A DNA stretch of 64,000 bases from Frigoriflavimonas asaccharolytica (GTDB taxonomy: Bacteria > Bacteroidota > Bacteroidia > Flavobacteriales > Weeksellaceae). Shown one piece after another: positions 8,380-18,800 of the stretch (position 1 is the stretch's first letter; each line of letters starts with the position of its first letter). Location: positions 1-64,000 of the forward strand of contig NZ_JABSNO010000015.1 in NCBI RefSeq assembly GCF_013294015.1, given 5' to 3'. The notes beneath the pieces are model-generated. The model was not told the origin of the DNA and ran no database searches. It worked only from the letters and a program-made list of their open reading frames with translations. The position numbers and the translations under genes were made by a program.

Positions 8380-11088
8380 TTACTTTTTGATTGCTTTCAC
8401 TGTTTTCACAGATCCGTCTTTCATTTTAAGGTTTATTAAATAAATACCTGAATTCAAAGATGAAAGATTGATTTCAGAAGCTGGTTTCACAGTTTTCACC
8501 ATTCTACCTGCCATATCTACAATTGATATAGAAACGACATCTTTCACGTCAGATATTCTTACAAAATCTTTGAAAGGGTTTGGTGAAATCGTCAAATTTG
8601 AAGCAGATGCTAAGGTTTCGCTAGTAGCTAAAACATTTGTTATTTGAAAGTCATCAACATAAAATTCAAAATCTTCTGCATCGTCTACAGTTCCATCTGT
8701 TCCCAAGAAAGCAAATTTTACTTGATTGGATGTAGAAGTAATTGGATATGTGAATAAATTAGAGGTATTACTTACATTATCTGCTGCAGTATATTTTTTA
8801 ATACTTGCCCATGTAGTACCACCATCTGTGGACATCAATACATCTATAGCATCATCACTACCCATTGCAGAAGCAGTACTTCCATTATATTCGGTTACGC
8901 CGTATTTAAAAGACATTGTGAAACCACCACCTGCTAAATTGAATGTAGGAGAGATCAACCATCCTATTCTACCAGTCGTGTACAAATTAATAGCTGCAGA
9001 TCCACTTCCGGTTCCTTGTAAAAACCCTAAGGCTCTCCACAATGTACCAGTAGAGGTTGGTCCTGTTGCAATAGTTCCATCACCAGCTCTTTCCCAGCAA
9101 GTACCTGGAATTGTAGCAAAATCATTGGTGTATGTGGTAGGTGTAATAGGAGCACAAGCTGTAGTGAAATTTCTTTCTGTACAGTTTAATGAAGTAGTAA
9201 TTGTCGGAGAGTACGCGTTTATTCTGTAAAAATATTGGGTACTGTTAGATAATACTGTTGCTAATGTATACGTAGTTACATTTCCTAAATCTACATTGTT
9301 CAAAATATTTGTTCCGTTTGCTGTAGTACCCATGGTAATTCTGTATCCAGTTGCGCCAGATACGGCCGTCCATGTGATAGTAGGTGTAGTAGAAACTGAA
9401 GCTGCATTGTTTGCAGGTACCGTTATTACTGGACAAAATGTAGCTGTAGTGAAATTACCTCCACTTGCCCAATCACTATTGGTGGAAGCATCACATTTTG
9501 CTCTTACCCACACAAAATATTGTGTACTTGGCGTAAGGTTGGACACTGCAACCGTAGTTGCGGTTACTCCTGCATTTGTAGGAACAGTAGCTGCTGTAGG
9601 AGCAGTACTTACAGTACTGTAATAAACATCATATCCAGAAGCAGGTGCAGGTGTAGGTGCAGTCCACATTAAATTTGCCGATGTAGGTGTGATACTAGAT
9701 GCAGCTATTGCAGACGGTTGAATGCAAGATGGTGCATTGATAACCTTTACTTCATCTAAAAGTAAATCATCGTAGAAATAAGGATTAGTACCGGTATTCT
9801 TATTAACTGTAAATCTTACTTGTATTGTTTTATTCACATAACTACCAGCCAACGCAATACCTTCTGTTCTCCATGATGTAGCATTACTCATACTCGTAAA
9901 AATATCTACCCAACCAGTGCCATCATTTACGGCAACTGTCAAGCTATTATTATCATACGTAGAAGGAGTTGTTCCTGCATTATCGGTTGCATTAACTTTA
10001 AACCAATCAAACTGTACGAAAGGTGCTGTAAGACCTGTAAGATCGATTGAAGGTGTAGTTAATTCTACTGATTTTTCATTAGCATAAGGTGAACTAGCAT
10101 CTACCCAAGCATAAGTTCCTGCGGTTCTACCATTACCTGCAGCTCCATAATCTACGCCAGTTCCGAATTTCCAAAATACATTCAGTGATGTTGAAGTTGT
10201 TGTTGGATTTAAGTTAGTCCAACAATTCGGTAATGCTCCAGACGAGAAAGATTCTGAAAAAGGAGCAGAAAAAATAGTACATGGTGTTACAAAAACATTT
10301 GTAGCAATCCAATTACTTTGATCTGCTGCAGAACACCTGCTTCTTACAAATCCATAGTAGGTGGTTGCAGGCATTAATCCTGAAACAGTAGTAGAATTAC
10401 CTGTTGGAACGTTTAAATTTGGTATAGTTGTAGAAATAGGCGCTACGTTAGTAGTATTGTAATATACATCATATCCTAAAGCCGGTACAGTTGCAGGTGC
10501 TACCCAATTTACCGCCGCACTTGTAATTGTAACAGCAGATGCACTTGCAGACAATGGCGCTGAACAAGACACTACTTGTTGCAATTTCAGATCATCTACA
10601 TTAAAGTAAAAATCTCCCGATGTGTGATTTCCTGTAATTCTAAATTTAAAGTTTGCATTTAAAGGTACTGCTCCAGTAGGAATAGTTTCCAAAAATTGTG
10701 TACAAGGTTTATTTCCTGTTAACACAATATCTGAACCTAACTGCGTATAGGAAGTTCCTCCATTTACAGAGTATTCCACTTTGGCTAATAAACCTACACC
10801 ATCACCTGAAAAATATTCTTGCGTGCTGTAATTAAATGATACAGTTACAGCTGTTGCATTGGATGCAGTAGAAGAGTAAACCAAGTTTGCCGTAGTTGTA
10901 AGACTCCACAAGTTAACGCCTACTGCTGCTGTACCAGTGCAAACTCTTGTTGCTGTTGTAGTTCTAGAGATAGAACTATACACAAAACCCGTTGGGGTTA
11001 CCGTATTTTCGAAGCCTTCGTTGACTACGATTTGTGCAGATGCGCCTATTCCGAGAATAAGCATACACAATAGTAAAAGTTTTTTCAT
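8380..11088 (-). CDS. T9SS-exported modular adhesin with fibronectin type III domains (902 aa)
   Basis: The signal peptide MKKLLLLCMLILGIGASAQ is followed by alternating beta-sandwich modules (choice-of-anchor / cleaved-adhesin type, seen as SFDxxxxPxCW and FYxDDLxLDxV patterns) and fibronectin type III domains (VNWVAPATVPALGYDVYYNT, LMWTAPTPAPASGYDVYYST). Another jelly-roll-like module lies near 640-800 (DFATIPGTCWERAGDG). The last about 75 residues form a type A T9SS sorting domain (ISPNPFKDFVRISDVKD, ending KTVKAIKK). Export across the outer membrane and surface attachment or release are expected. It shares modules and the C-terminal domain with the two neighbouring genes, so the three are tandem paralogues. 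The substrate or ligand is not evident. Confidence 0.9.
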   Translation of the reverse strand: MKKLLLLCMLILGIGASAQIVVNEGFENTVTPTGFVYSSISRTTTATRVCTGTAAVGVNLWSLTTTANLVYSSTASNATAVTVSFNYSTQEYFSGDGVGLLAKVEYSVNGGTSYTQLGSDIVLTGNKPCTQFLETIPTGAVPLNANFKFRITGNHTSGDFYFNVDDLKLQQVVSCSAPLSASASAVTITSAAVNWVAPATVPALGYDVYYNTTNVAPISTTIPNLNVPTGNSTTVSGLMPATTYYGFVRSRCSAADQSNWIATNVFVTPCTIFSAPFSESFSSGALPNCWTNLNPTTTSTSLNVFWKFGTGVDYGAAGNGRTAGTYAWVDASSPYANEKSVELTTPSIDLTGLTAPFVQFDWFKVNATDNAGTTPSTYDNNSLTVAVNDGTGWVDIFTSMSNATSWRTEGIALAGSYVNKTIQVRFTVNKNTGTNPYFYDDLLLDEVKVINAPSCIQPSAIAASSITPTSANLMWTAPTPAPASGYDVYYSTVSTAPTAATVPTNAGVTATTVAVSNLTPSTQYFVWVRAKCDASTNSDWASGGNFTTATFCPVITVPANNAASVSTTPTITWTAVSGATGYRITMGTTANGTNILNNVDLGNVTTYTLATVLSNSTQYFYRINAYSPTITTSLNCTERNFTTACAPITPTTYTNDFATIPGTCWERAGDGTIATGPTSTGTLWRALGFLQGTGSGSAAINLYTTGRIGWLISPTFNLAGGGFTMSFKYGVTEYNGSTASAMGSDDAIDVLMSTDGGTTWASIKKYTAADNVSNTSNLFTYPITSTSNQVKFAFLGTDGTVDDAEDFEFYVDDFQITNVLATSETLASASNLTISPNPFKDFVRISDVKDVVSISIVDMAGRMVKTVKPASEINLSSLNSGIYLINLKMKDGSVKTVKAIKK

Positions 11089-11235
11089 AATATAAATATT
11101 TATTTTACCGCAATTTAATAAAATTATATGTTTTTAACAAATTATGAGGTATGAATTATAGTAAATAATACGTCTTATTTAATAAAATATTGAAATTACA
11201 ATGGATTTAAAAATTTGAAAAATAAATCGCCGAAT

Positions 11236-11262
11236 AAAAAAAGAGCGACATTTCTGCCGCTC
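11236..11262 (-). terminator. Terminator of the second T9SS adhesin gene
   Basis: Stem GAGCGACA (11243-11250) with TGCCGCTC (11255-11262) and A run to the left. The one departure from the sister hairpins gives a G-U pair in the minus-strand RNA, so the fold is preserved. Confidence 0.85.
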
Positions 11263-11290
11263 TCATTAATAAGAATTTAATTTATTACAA

Positions 11291-14200
11291 TTACTTTTTG
11301 ATTGTTTTCACTGTTTGCACAGATCCATCTTTCATTTTCAAATTAATTAAATACATCCCTGCTTTCAAAGATGATAAGTTAATTTCATTTGTTGGTTTCA
11401 TAGTTTTAATTAATCTTCCAGACAAATCTATGATAGAAATAGTTTCTACATTTTTCACATCTGATATTCTGATAAAATCTGTGAAAGGGTTTGGGTAAAT
11501 TTGGAGCAGATCATCTTTTGCAATTTCAACAGTTGCAAGTTGAGATTCTACCATAAAATTATCTACATAGAAGTTATAATTTTCAATATCATCTACAGCT
11601 CCATCTGTACCATAGAAAGCAAATTTAACTTGGTTAGAATTTGTATTAATTGGCATATTAAAACTATTCAAAGTTGCTCCAGGTCCTGTGTTTGCATCCC
11701 AAGTTTGCATTGCAGTCCAAGTTGCGCCTCCATTTACAGACATCAATATTTGAACAACATCATCTGATCCCATAGAGGATTTTGCAGTTCCTGTAGTTTC
11801 CGTTACACCATAATCAAATTTTAGTCTATAAGTACCAGAACTTAAATCAAAGGTTGGGGAAAATAACCATCCAGTTCTAACATTTGAAAATAATTGGATT
11901 TTTGCTGATCCGCTTGTTCCATTATTTAAAAACCCATCTGCTAACCAATAGTTTGTTGTTCCATTTGGACCAGTAGCTGGTGTTCCTCCCGATGCTCTTT
12001 CCCAACAAGTTCCTGGGAACGTTGCAAAATCATTAACATAAGTAGGTACAATTGTAGCACATCCAGTTGTAAATAAAGTACCGCCCACCCAAACACTTTG
12101 GTCTGCTGCAGAACAGTTTGATCTTACCCAAACGTAATAATCTGTAAGCGCAGTCAATCCTGAAATTGGTGTATTCAAAGCCATCACACCAGATAAATTT
12201 GGCGTTGTAGAAGCTGTTGGTGGCACATTTACGGTACTGTAATAAACATCATAACCAGAAGCTGGTGCTGGTGTGGGTGCTATCCAATTAATAGTTGCAG
12301 AATTTCCTGTAATTCCTGAGGTAGAAACTCCACCTGGTTGTATACATGTAGGAGTATCAATAATTCTTACCTCATCTACAAGTAAATCATCATAAAAGTT
12401 TCCAGCTCCTGCAAAATCTTTGTTTACATTAAATTTTAATTGCACAGTAGCGCCGATGTAAGAAGCTGCTAAAGGTATTCCAACTGTTCTCCAGCTAGGA
12501 TCATTTGTTGTACTCGTAAAAATATCTACCCAACCAGTTCCATCATTTATAGCTACCTTCAATTCATTATCAGAGCCAGCATTTTCATTGTTTTTAAACC
12601 AATCAAACTGTACATACGGTGTCGTAAGTGGTGTAAGATTAATCATTGGTGTAATCATCTGCACTGTATTTTCGCCTGTATTTGGCGTACTTGCATCTAC
12701 CCATGCATAAGATCCAGTAGGTCTTCCGTTACTTGTAGAACCATAACCTGGTGAACCTATAAATTTCCAAAGTACATTTGCACTTGTAGATGTTGTAGTA
12801 GGATTAACATTTGTCCAACAGTTTGGTATAGTTCCATTACTAAAACCTTCATAAAATGGTGCTGTGAATACACTACATTGAGTTGTAAATGTTTCAGCAT
12901 CTGTCCAGAAACTCAAATCTGATGTACTACAAGCAGAGCGAACCCAGAAAAAATAATCTGTAGCAGCAGATAAGCCAGAAATAGTAGCTGAAGTTCCAGT
13001 AATATTAGTTATTTGTGGAATACTACCTGCTGTTGGTTGCGTATTGGTTGTAGAATAATATATTTGATAACCATTTGCTGGTGCAGAAGCGGAAGCAGTC
13101 CAACTTACATCTGCTGAAGTTGCCGTTGTAGAAGCAACTACAAGTACAGTCGGTCTTACACAAGATGGGATAGCTTCTACATTGATGTCGTCTAAATAAA
13201 CTGCGTCGTAAGTAGAATTCATTCCATGTCTAAATGCAAGATTAACATTTGTTCCAACTGGTATATCAACTGTATATTCCGTTTGTGTAGTCGTAAGAAT
13301 TATCGGTGATCCTATAATTGTAAAAGTTGAAGGATCAAGCGAATTAGATAGCGTACCGATTTCTAACGGGTAACCGGCAACAGAACCTTTAGCAAAAAAC
13401 CTCACACGATTTAATCCAGAAGATAAATTTGTAGTTACTGGTGAAACCAACATCATATCCCCTGTCACATCTGTACTATTGTACATATAAAAACTATTAG
13501 GAGCTGAATTGTTATTCGATGTGCTAACGTAAGCGTACGCAGCTGAATTAGGTGTTTCTAAATAACTCCAGCATTGTGGTGTATTATTATTAGTAGTAGT
13601 TCCTGTAGAAGTAGTATCAAAATTTTCTGAGTAAGGTATCGTAAAAGCCACGCAATTCGTAGTTGCTGATACATCAGTTGTCCAAATACTTGATTCAGAA
13701 GGACCACAAACTGATCTCACCCAAAAATAGTAAGTTGTAGCAGCAGTAAGTCCAGTAATAGTTGCAGAAGTACTGTTAATATTAGATACTTGAGCAACAC
13801 TTGCAGCAGTAGGTGCTGTATTAGTTGTTGAATAATAAACCTCGTATCCATTTGCGGGCGCAACAGCGGGAGCTATCCAACTTAAATCCGCTGAAGTTGC
13901 TGTAACACTCGCAACTATGACATCTGTAGGTCTTACACACGATGGAATTGCTTCTACGTTTATATCATCTATGTAAATTGCGTCATAAGTAGTAGCCATA
14001 CCATGTCTAAATGCAAGAAATTTATTTGTTCCAGCTGGTAAATCTACTGTATACTCTGTATGAACATTTGTAAGAATTATTGGAGATCCAATCATCGTGA
14101 AACTAGTCGGATCAGTAGGATTCGATAGCGTTCCTACTTGAATAGGAAAACCATCGGAAGCACCTCTAGCAAAAAATCTCACCCTATTATTTCCAGAAGC

Positions 14201-15346
14201 TAAATTATTTGTTTCTGGTGAAACCAACAGCATGTGTCCTGCTATGTCGCTACTATTATACATGTAAAAATTATTAGGCGCAGAATTGCTATTTGATGAG
14301 GAAACATATCCATAACCAGTAGAACCTGCTGACTCTAAGTAACTCCAGCATTGCGGTGCATTGTTATTTGATGACGTTCCAGTGGCTGTTGTATCAAAAT
14401 TTTCTGAATAAGGAACATTGAAGGCAACACAATTTGTACTGAAAGATGTACCAGAAACCCAATCACTACTATCACTTGAAGAGCAATTAGATCTTACCCA
14501 AATGAAATACGTTGTAGATGGTACCAAACCACCAACTGTAGCTGATGCTGTATTTATACCCGTAACAGAAGGTGTGGTCGTAGAAATCGGAGCAACATTA
14601 GTAGTATTATAATATATTTCATATCCCAAAGCAGGAACTACACTTGGTGCAATCCATGTCAAATCTACAGTCGTAGTTGATGGATTACTACTTACAACTG
14701 TTGAAGGAATGAAGCAGGTAGGCGCTTGTCGTACTTGTACGTTATCTAAAAGTAGATCATCATAGAAATAACCGTTACCAGCTACATCTTTATCAACTGT
14801 AAATTTAACTGTAATAGTTCTGTTAATGTATGATGCTGCTAGAGCGACACCTTCCGTTCTCCACTCTGAAGAATTTGTTGTACCAGTAAAAATAGTAACA
14901 TAACCTCCTCCATCATCAACTGCGACTATTATTTTGTTGTCATCATAAGTAGAGCCTCCAGTTCCGGCAGTACTATTAGAATGATTTTTAAACCAATCAA
15001 ACTGTATGTAAGGATTTGTAAGTCCTGCAAGATTTATTTGTGGAGTAATTAGTTCTACCGTATGTTCACCTGTGTATGGCGAACTTGCATCTACCCAAGC
15101 GAAAGTTCCATAAGGTCTTCCATTAAGTGCTGTAACAGTACCATAACCAGTGGTACCCGTAAATTTCCAGTTCAGATTAGAATTCGTGGTTGCGTTGGTT
15201 GGATTTTGACTAACCCAACATGCCGGTAACGCGCCATTGTCAAAAGTTTCAGTAAATGGCACAGGGACAGGAGTTGTACATTGTGAGTGTAAAACTCCAA
15301 TAAATGATGTGACCATAAACATCATAAATAGATATAATTTTTTCAT
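11291..15346 (-). CDS. T9SS-exported modular adhesin (1351 aa)
   Basis: Signal peptide of about 21 residues (ending VLHSQ), then a chain of modules: an anchor-J type beta-sandwich (PFTETFDNGALPACW), fnIII, a second sandwich type (PYSENFDTTATGTSS) with fnIII, a close duplicate of that pair (PYSENFDTTSTGTTT), another anchor-J module (PFYEGFSNGTIPNCW), fnIII, and a third sandwich type (NDFATFPGTCWERASG). The C-terminal type A sorting domain has YPNPFTDFIRISDVK and ends VKTIKK. The duplicated pair is about 265 residues long and very similar over its length, so it reflects a recent internal duplication. The low-charge, Thr/Ser/Asn-rich sequence is typical of cell-surface proteins. No catalytic motif seen. 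Confidence 0.9.
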   Translation of the reverse strand: MKKLYLFMMFMVTSFIGVLHSQCTTPVPVPFTETFDNGALPACWVSQNPTNATTNSNLNWKFTGTTGYGTVTALNGRPYGTFAWVDASSPYTGEHTVELITPQINLAGLTNPYIQFDWFKNHSNSTAGTGGSTYDDNKIIVAVDDGGGYVTIFTGTTNSSEWRTEGVALAASYINRTITVKFTVDKDVAGNGYFYDDLLLDNVQVRQAPTCFIPSTVVSSNPSTTTVDLTWIAPSVVPALGYEIYYNTTNVAPISTTTPSVTGINTASATVGGLVPSTTYFIWVRSNCSSSDSSDWVSGTSFSTNCVAFNVPYSENFDTTATGTSSNNNAPQCWSYLESAGSTGYGYVSSSNSNSAPNNFYMYNSSDIAGHMLLVSPETNNLASGNNRVRFFARGASDGFPIQVGTLSNPTDPTSFTMIGSPIILTNVHTEYTVDLPAGTNKFLAFRHGMATTYDAIYIDDINVEAIPSCVRPTDVIVASVTATSADLSWIAPAVAPANGYEVYYSTTNTAPTAASVAQVSNINSTSATITGLTAATTYYFWVRSVCGPSESSIWTTDVSATTNCVAFTIPYSENFDTTSTGTTTNNNTPQCWSYLETPNSAAYAYVSTSNNNSAPNSFYMYNSTDVTGDMMLVSPVTTNLSSGLNRVRFFAKGSVAGYPLEIGTLSNSLDPSTFTIIGSPIILTTTQTEYTVDIPVGTNVNLAFRHGMNSTYDAVYLDDINVEAIPSCVRPTVLVVASTTATSADVSWTASASAPANGYQIYYSTTNTQPTAGSIPQITNITGTSATISGLSAATDYFFWVRSACSTSDLSFWTDAETFTTQCSVFTAPFYEGFSNGTIPNCWTNVNPTTTSTSANVLWKFIGSPGYGSTSNGRPTGSYAWVDASTPNTGENTVQMITPMINLTPLTTPYVQFDWFKNNENAGSDNELKVAINDGTGWVDIFTSTTNDPSWRTVGIPLAASYIGATVQLKFNVNKDFAGAGNFYDDLLVDEVRIIDTPTCIQPGGVSTSGITGNSATINWIAPTPAPASGYDVYYSTVNVPPTASTTPNLSGVMALNTPISGLTALTDYYVWVRSNCSAADQSVWVGGTLFTTGCATIVPTYVNDFATFPGTCWERASGGTPATGPNGTTNYWLADGFLNNGTSGSAKIQLFSNVRTGWLFSPTFDLSSGTYRLKFDYGVTETTGTAKSSMGSDDVVQILMSVNGGATWTAMQTWDANTGPGATLNSFNMPINTNSNQVKFAFYGTDGAVDDIENYNFYVDNFMVESQLATVEIAKDDLLQIYPNPFTDFIRISDVKNVETISIIDLSGRLIKTMKPTNEINLSSLKAGMYLINLKMKDGSVQTVKTIKK

Positions 15347-15855
15347 AAATAAATTTTTATTATTCGAAATTTACAAAAATTTAATTAATTATCAAAATTT
15401 CGGGTAAAAACAATTAATAATGAATTTTTATTTAATATTTTATATCTATAATGCAAAATTAATTGATTCAATTATTATGCATAACATATTAATAGACTTA
15501 TTTATTTTTGTTTTACAGTAAACTGGCGGAAATTTTATCCAATGAAATGCATATCCTTTTAGTAGAATATATTTAAAATACTGGAGATTACTCATTCTTC
15601 TAAAATGCATTATCTATCTGACAACTAAATAGATATGTCACTTCGTATAATTTTGAGCAAAAAGCGTTACTTTGGACAAAACCCACATAAATTTTAATGA
15701 TTTTACTTATTAAAATAATATCTCTTCCATCTCTATTTAGATAGAGATTTAAATAAAATTTGTTTTAAAGTTTAATCTGTATGCAATAGATTTTGTAAAA
15801 CAAAAAAGAGCGACATTTCTGTCGCTCTTATTATAAAGATAATTTATTTAAAAAA
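15347..15855. other. 509-base intergenic region between two adhesin genes
   Basis: Very AT-rich and without a supported gene. The right end holds the terminator at 15802-15827. A possible minus-strand -7 box (TAATTTTG, 15454-15461) lies about 110 bases before the start of the 1351-aa gene, but no -33 partner is seen. ACAGAATCTAT-like short repeats are not convincing. Confidence 0.5.
15802..15827 (-). terminator. Terminator of the third T9SS adhesin gene
   Basis: Perfect stem GAGCGACA (15808-15815) with TGTCGCTC (15820-15827), loop TTTC, and A run on the left that becomes the U tract on the minus strand. It lies about 28 bases past the stop codon. Confidence 0.9.
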
Positions 15856-18800
15856 TTACTTTTTGATAGACTTCACTGTTTTCACAGAACCATCTTTCAT
15901 AGTAAGGTTAATTAAATACATACCTGATTTCAAAGATGAAAGGTTAATTTCGTTAGCTGGTTTCACAGTTTTCACTATTCTACCTGCCATATCAACAATT
16001 GATACAGAAACAACATCTTTCACATCAGAGATTCTAATGAAATCTGAGAAAGGATTTGGGTAAATATTTACTCCGTTTTCTTTCACAAAAGATTCTCCAG
16101 TTGCTAATGAACCGTCATAAGCTGAAATTCTGAATGCACCATCACCCGTTGAGTAAGCCCAAACACTAGCTAAAATTGTACTTCCAGGAGCTTGGTTTGT
16201 AAGCACTACTTTAGAAAAATTATTTGATCCAGCAGAAATATCATCATTACAACCTATAGATGTTAAAGCGCCACAAATTCCTGTATATACATTTAAAATT
16301 GTATCTGTTAAAGTAGATCCAGTGGCAGAAGTAGTTTCAATTGTTACATTTCCGCTTGCTGGTACTACTATACTAAACCATACATTTCTATTTGCACTAA
16401 ATCCACATGTTGGTGCAGAATCTGTTGTTGCATTAACAGTTGAGCTAGTTACAGGATTTTGCGATACAATTGCACCTGGCGTTACCGCAATTGCTCCAGC
16501 ACAATTATCATTAATAGGAGCAGGTGTAACCGTAGTAAATGACGGCATACCTGTCCAAGTACTTTGATCTGCGCTACTACAACTAGATCTTACCCAAACA
16601 TAATAAACAGTTGATTGCGTTAAGCCCGATAAATTTACAGTTGTTGCTGCTGCTGTTGTCGTAGGTGTAGTAGAAGCCATAGGAGCAGTATTTGTTGTAC
16701 TGTAATATACATCATAACCAATACCAGGAGCTGTAGCAGGAGCTGTCCAAGAAACTGTTGCAGTTGTTGTAGTTATAGCTGATGCTACAACTGCACTTGG
16801 TGCAGTACAAGTTGGTGGAGTTACAACTTCAAAAATAGCATCTAAATATTCGCCATTTGTAATTGCCGCACATGGATCCACAACCGTTGAGCTATTATAA
16901 TTAGCTGCAACTCTCATTCTATAATTTCCTAATGCTTGTGCAGCAGGTACAGTTATAGTTGCTCCAGAAGTTGAGTTGATATAACTTGTTGTACCATACA
17001 CTTTTTCGCTAGCTTCGAAAGATAAGTTATTATTCCAATCAATCCACACTGCAAATCCAGCAGTAGGAGTTGTTCCTGAACCAAGAGATATATTTATTGG
17101 AGTTACACTACCTGCAAAATTTGCTATTTTAGAAGTAGCAGTTAAATTTTTATATCCACCAGCTCCTGTAGCAGTACCAGTATGTGCGATGTTTGTAGCA
17201 GCACTAGTAGAAGAAAAATTACTAATCCAATAAGTTGTTCCAGATGCACTTGGTAGACAATATCCTGTGTTAGCACTTCCTGCACTTACCCAAGCACTTT
17301 GATCACCTGTAGTACAATTGGATCTTACCCAAACATATTGTACAACATCAGCAGGCAATCCAGAGATTGTTGCAGTAGTTGTTGCAGAAGATACTGAATT
17401 AGATGCAGTTAATACAGTTGCACCAGTTGGAGCAGCATTTGTTGTGCTGTAATACACTTGGTATCCTAATGCTGGTGCGGGAGAAGCCGCAGTCCAAGCC
17501 ACACTCAAAGAACTTGCTGTAGCTCCTGTAATAGAAGCTGCAGTTGGAGCAATACAAGAAGGAATTGCTTCAACAGTAATATCATCTAAGTATATACCTC
17601 TATAAGTTCCACCCAAACCATGTCTAAAAGCTAGATTATTAGAACCACCTGCAGGAATATTTACAATATACTGTGCATAAGCAGCTGTAAGAGTAATTGT
17701 AGCTCCAGATGAAAGTGCTGTATAAGATGCAGGATCTGCAACATTAGAAACAGTTCCAATTTCTAATATGTATCCAGCAGTTGCTCTTGCACTAAATTTT
17801 ACTCTTTTCGTACCATCAGATAAATTGGTTGTTTGTGGTGAAACCAACATTACATTACCTGCATTGTCACTAGAATTATACAAATAATAACTATTAGGAG
17901 CAGATTGATTATTCGAAGTACTTACATAACCATAAGCCGCACTACCTGCAGTTTCCAGATAAGTCCAACAGGTTGGAGCATTATTTACAGTGGACGTTCC
18001 AGTCGCCGTTGTGTCAAAATTTTGGGAATATGGTGTTGCAAATGCAGTACAAAGCGTTGTAAAATTATTAAATGAACTCCAAATACTACTATCAGAAGAA
18101 CTACAAACAGCTCTTCCCCAAACAAAATAATTAGTAGCTGTGTTTAAACCTGTTATTGAAACCATATTGGTTGCAGATGAAACAGAATTTGTAGAGTTTA
18201 AAACAGTTGCTGAAGTAGGAGCTACATTTGTTGTGCTATAGTACAATTGGTATCCATTTGCAGGAGCAGAACTTGAAGCATTCCAACTTATGTTTGTGCT
18301 CGATGAAGTAGTTCCACTATATACTGATGTACTAGGAGGTAAGCAAGTAGGTGGTGACCACGTAAAAGTTAAACCAGCAGCAGGAAAATTTGTATTATCT
18401 CTAGAAACAGAAGAACTATTAGAAGTTCCAGCAGCTGTTGCAGTCCAAGGATTTGCAACTGCTCCTAATCTATTATTATAATCTGCATTTGTAGCACCTC
18501 TTAATCCAATTTGGTTTGTTTTAGAGCCAGTACTATTATTAAATTGCGAACCATATACAATATTTACTTTATTGGTTGTCTCCTCTAGTCTCAATTGAAA
18601 ATTAAGAAAAGACTGTGCAGTAGTAGATGAAGAGTAATCATTATACCCGATCCATTCTACAACAAAAACTCTATTTGGAGCAGTACCTTCTACAGAGGTT
18701 AAAATTTTCCCAGTACCATATCTAATTGCAGCTGTTGCAGAACTAGATGTAGCATTTGCTGACATTGTAATAGTACCTGCACCAGCATCAAAAGCTGTAA

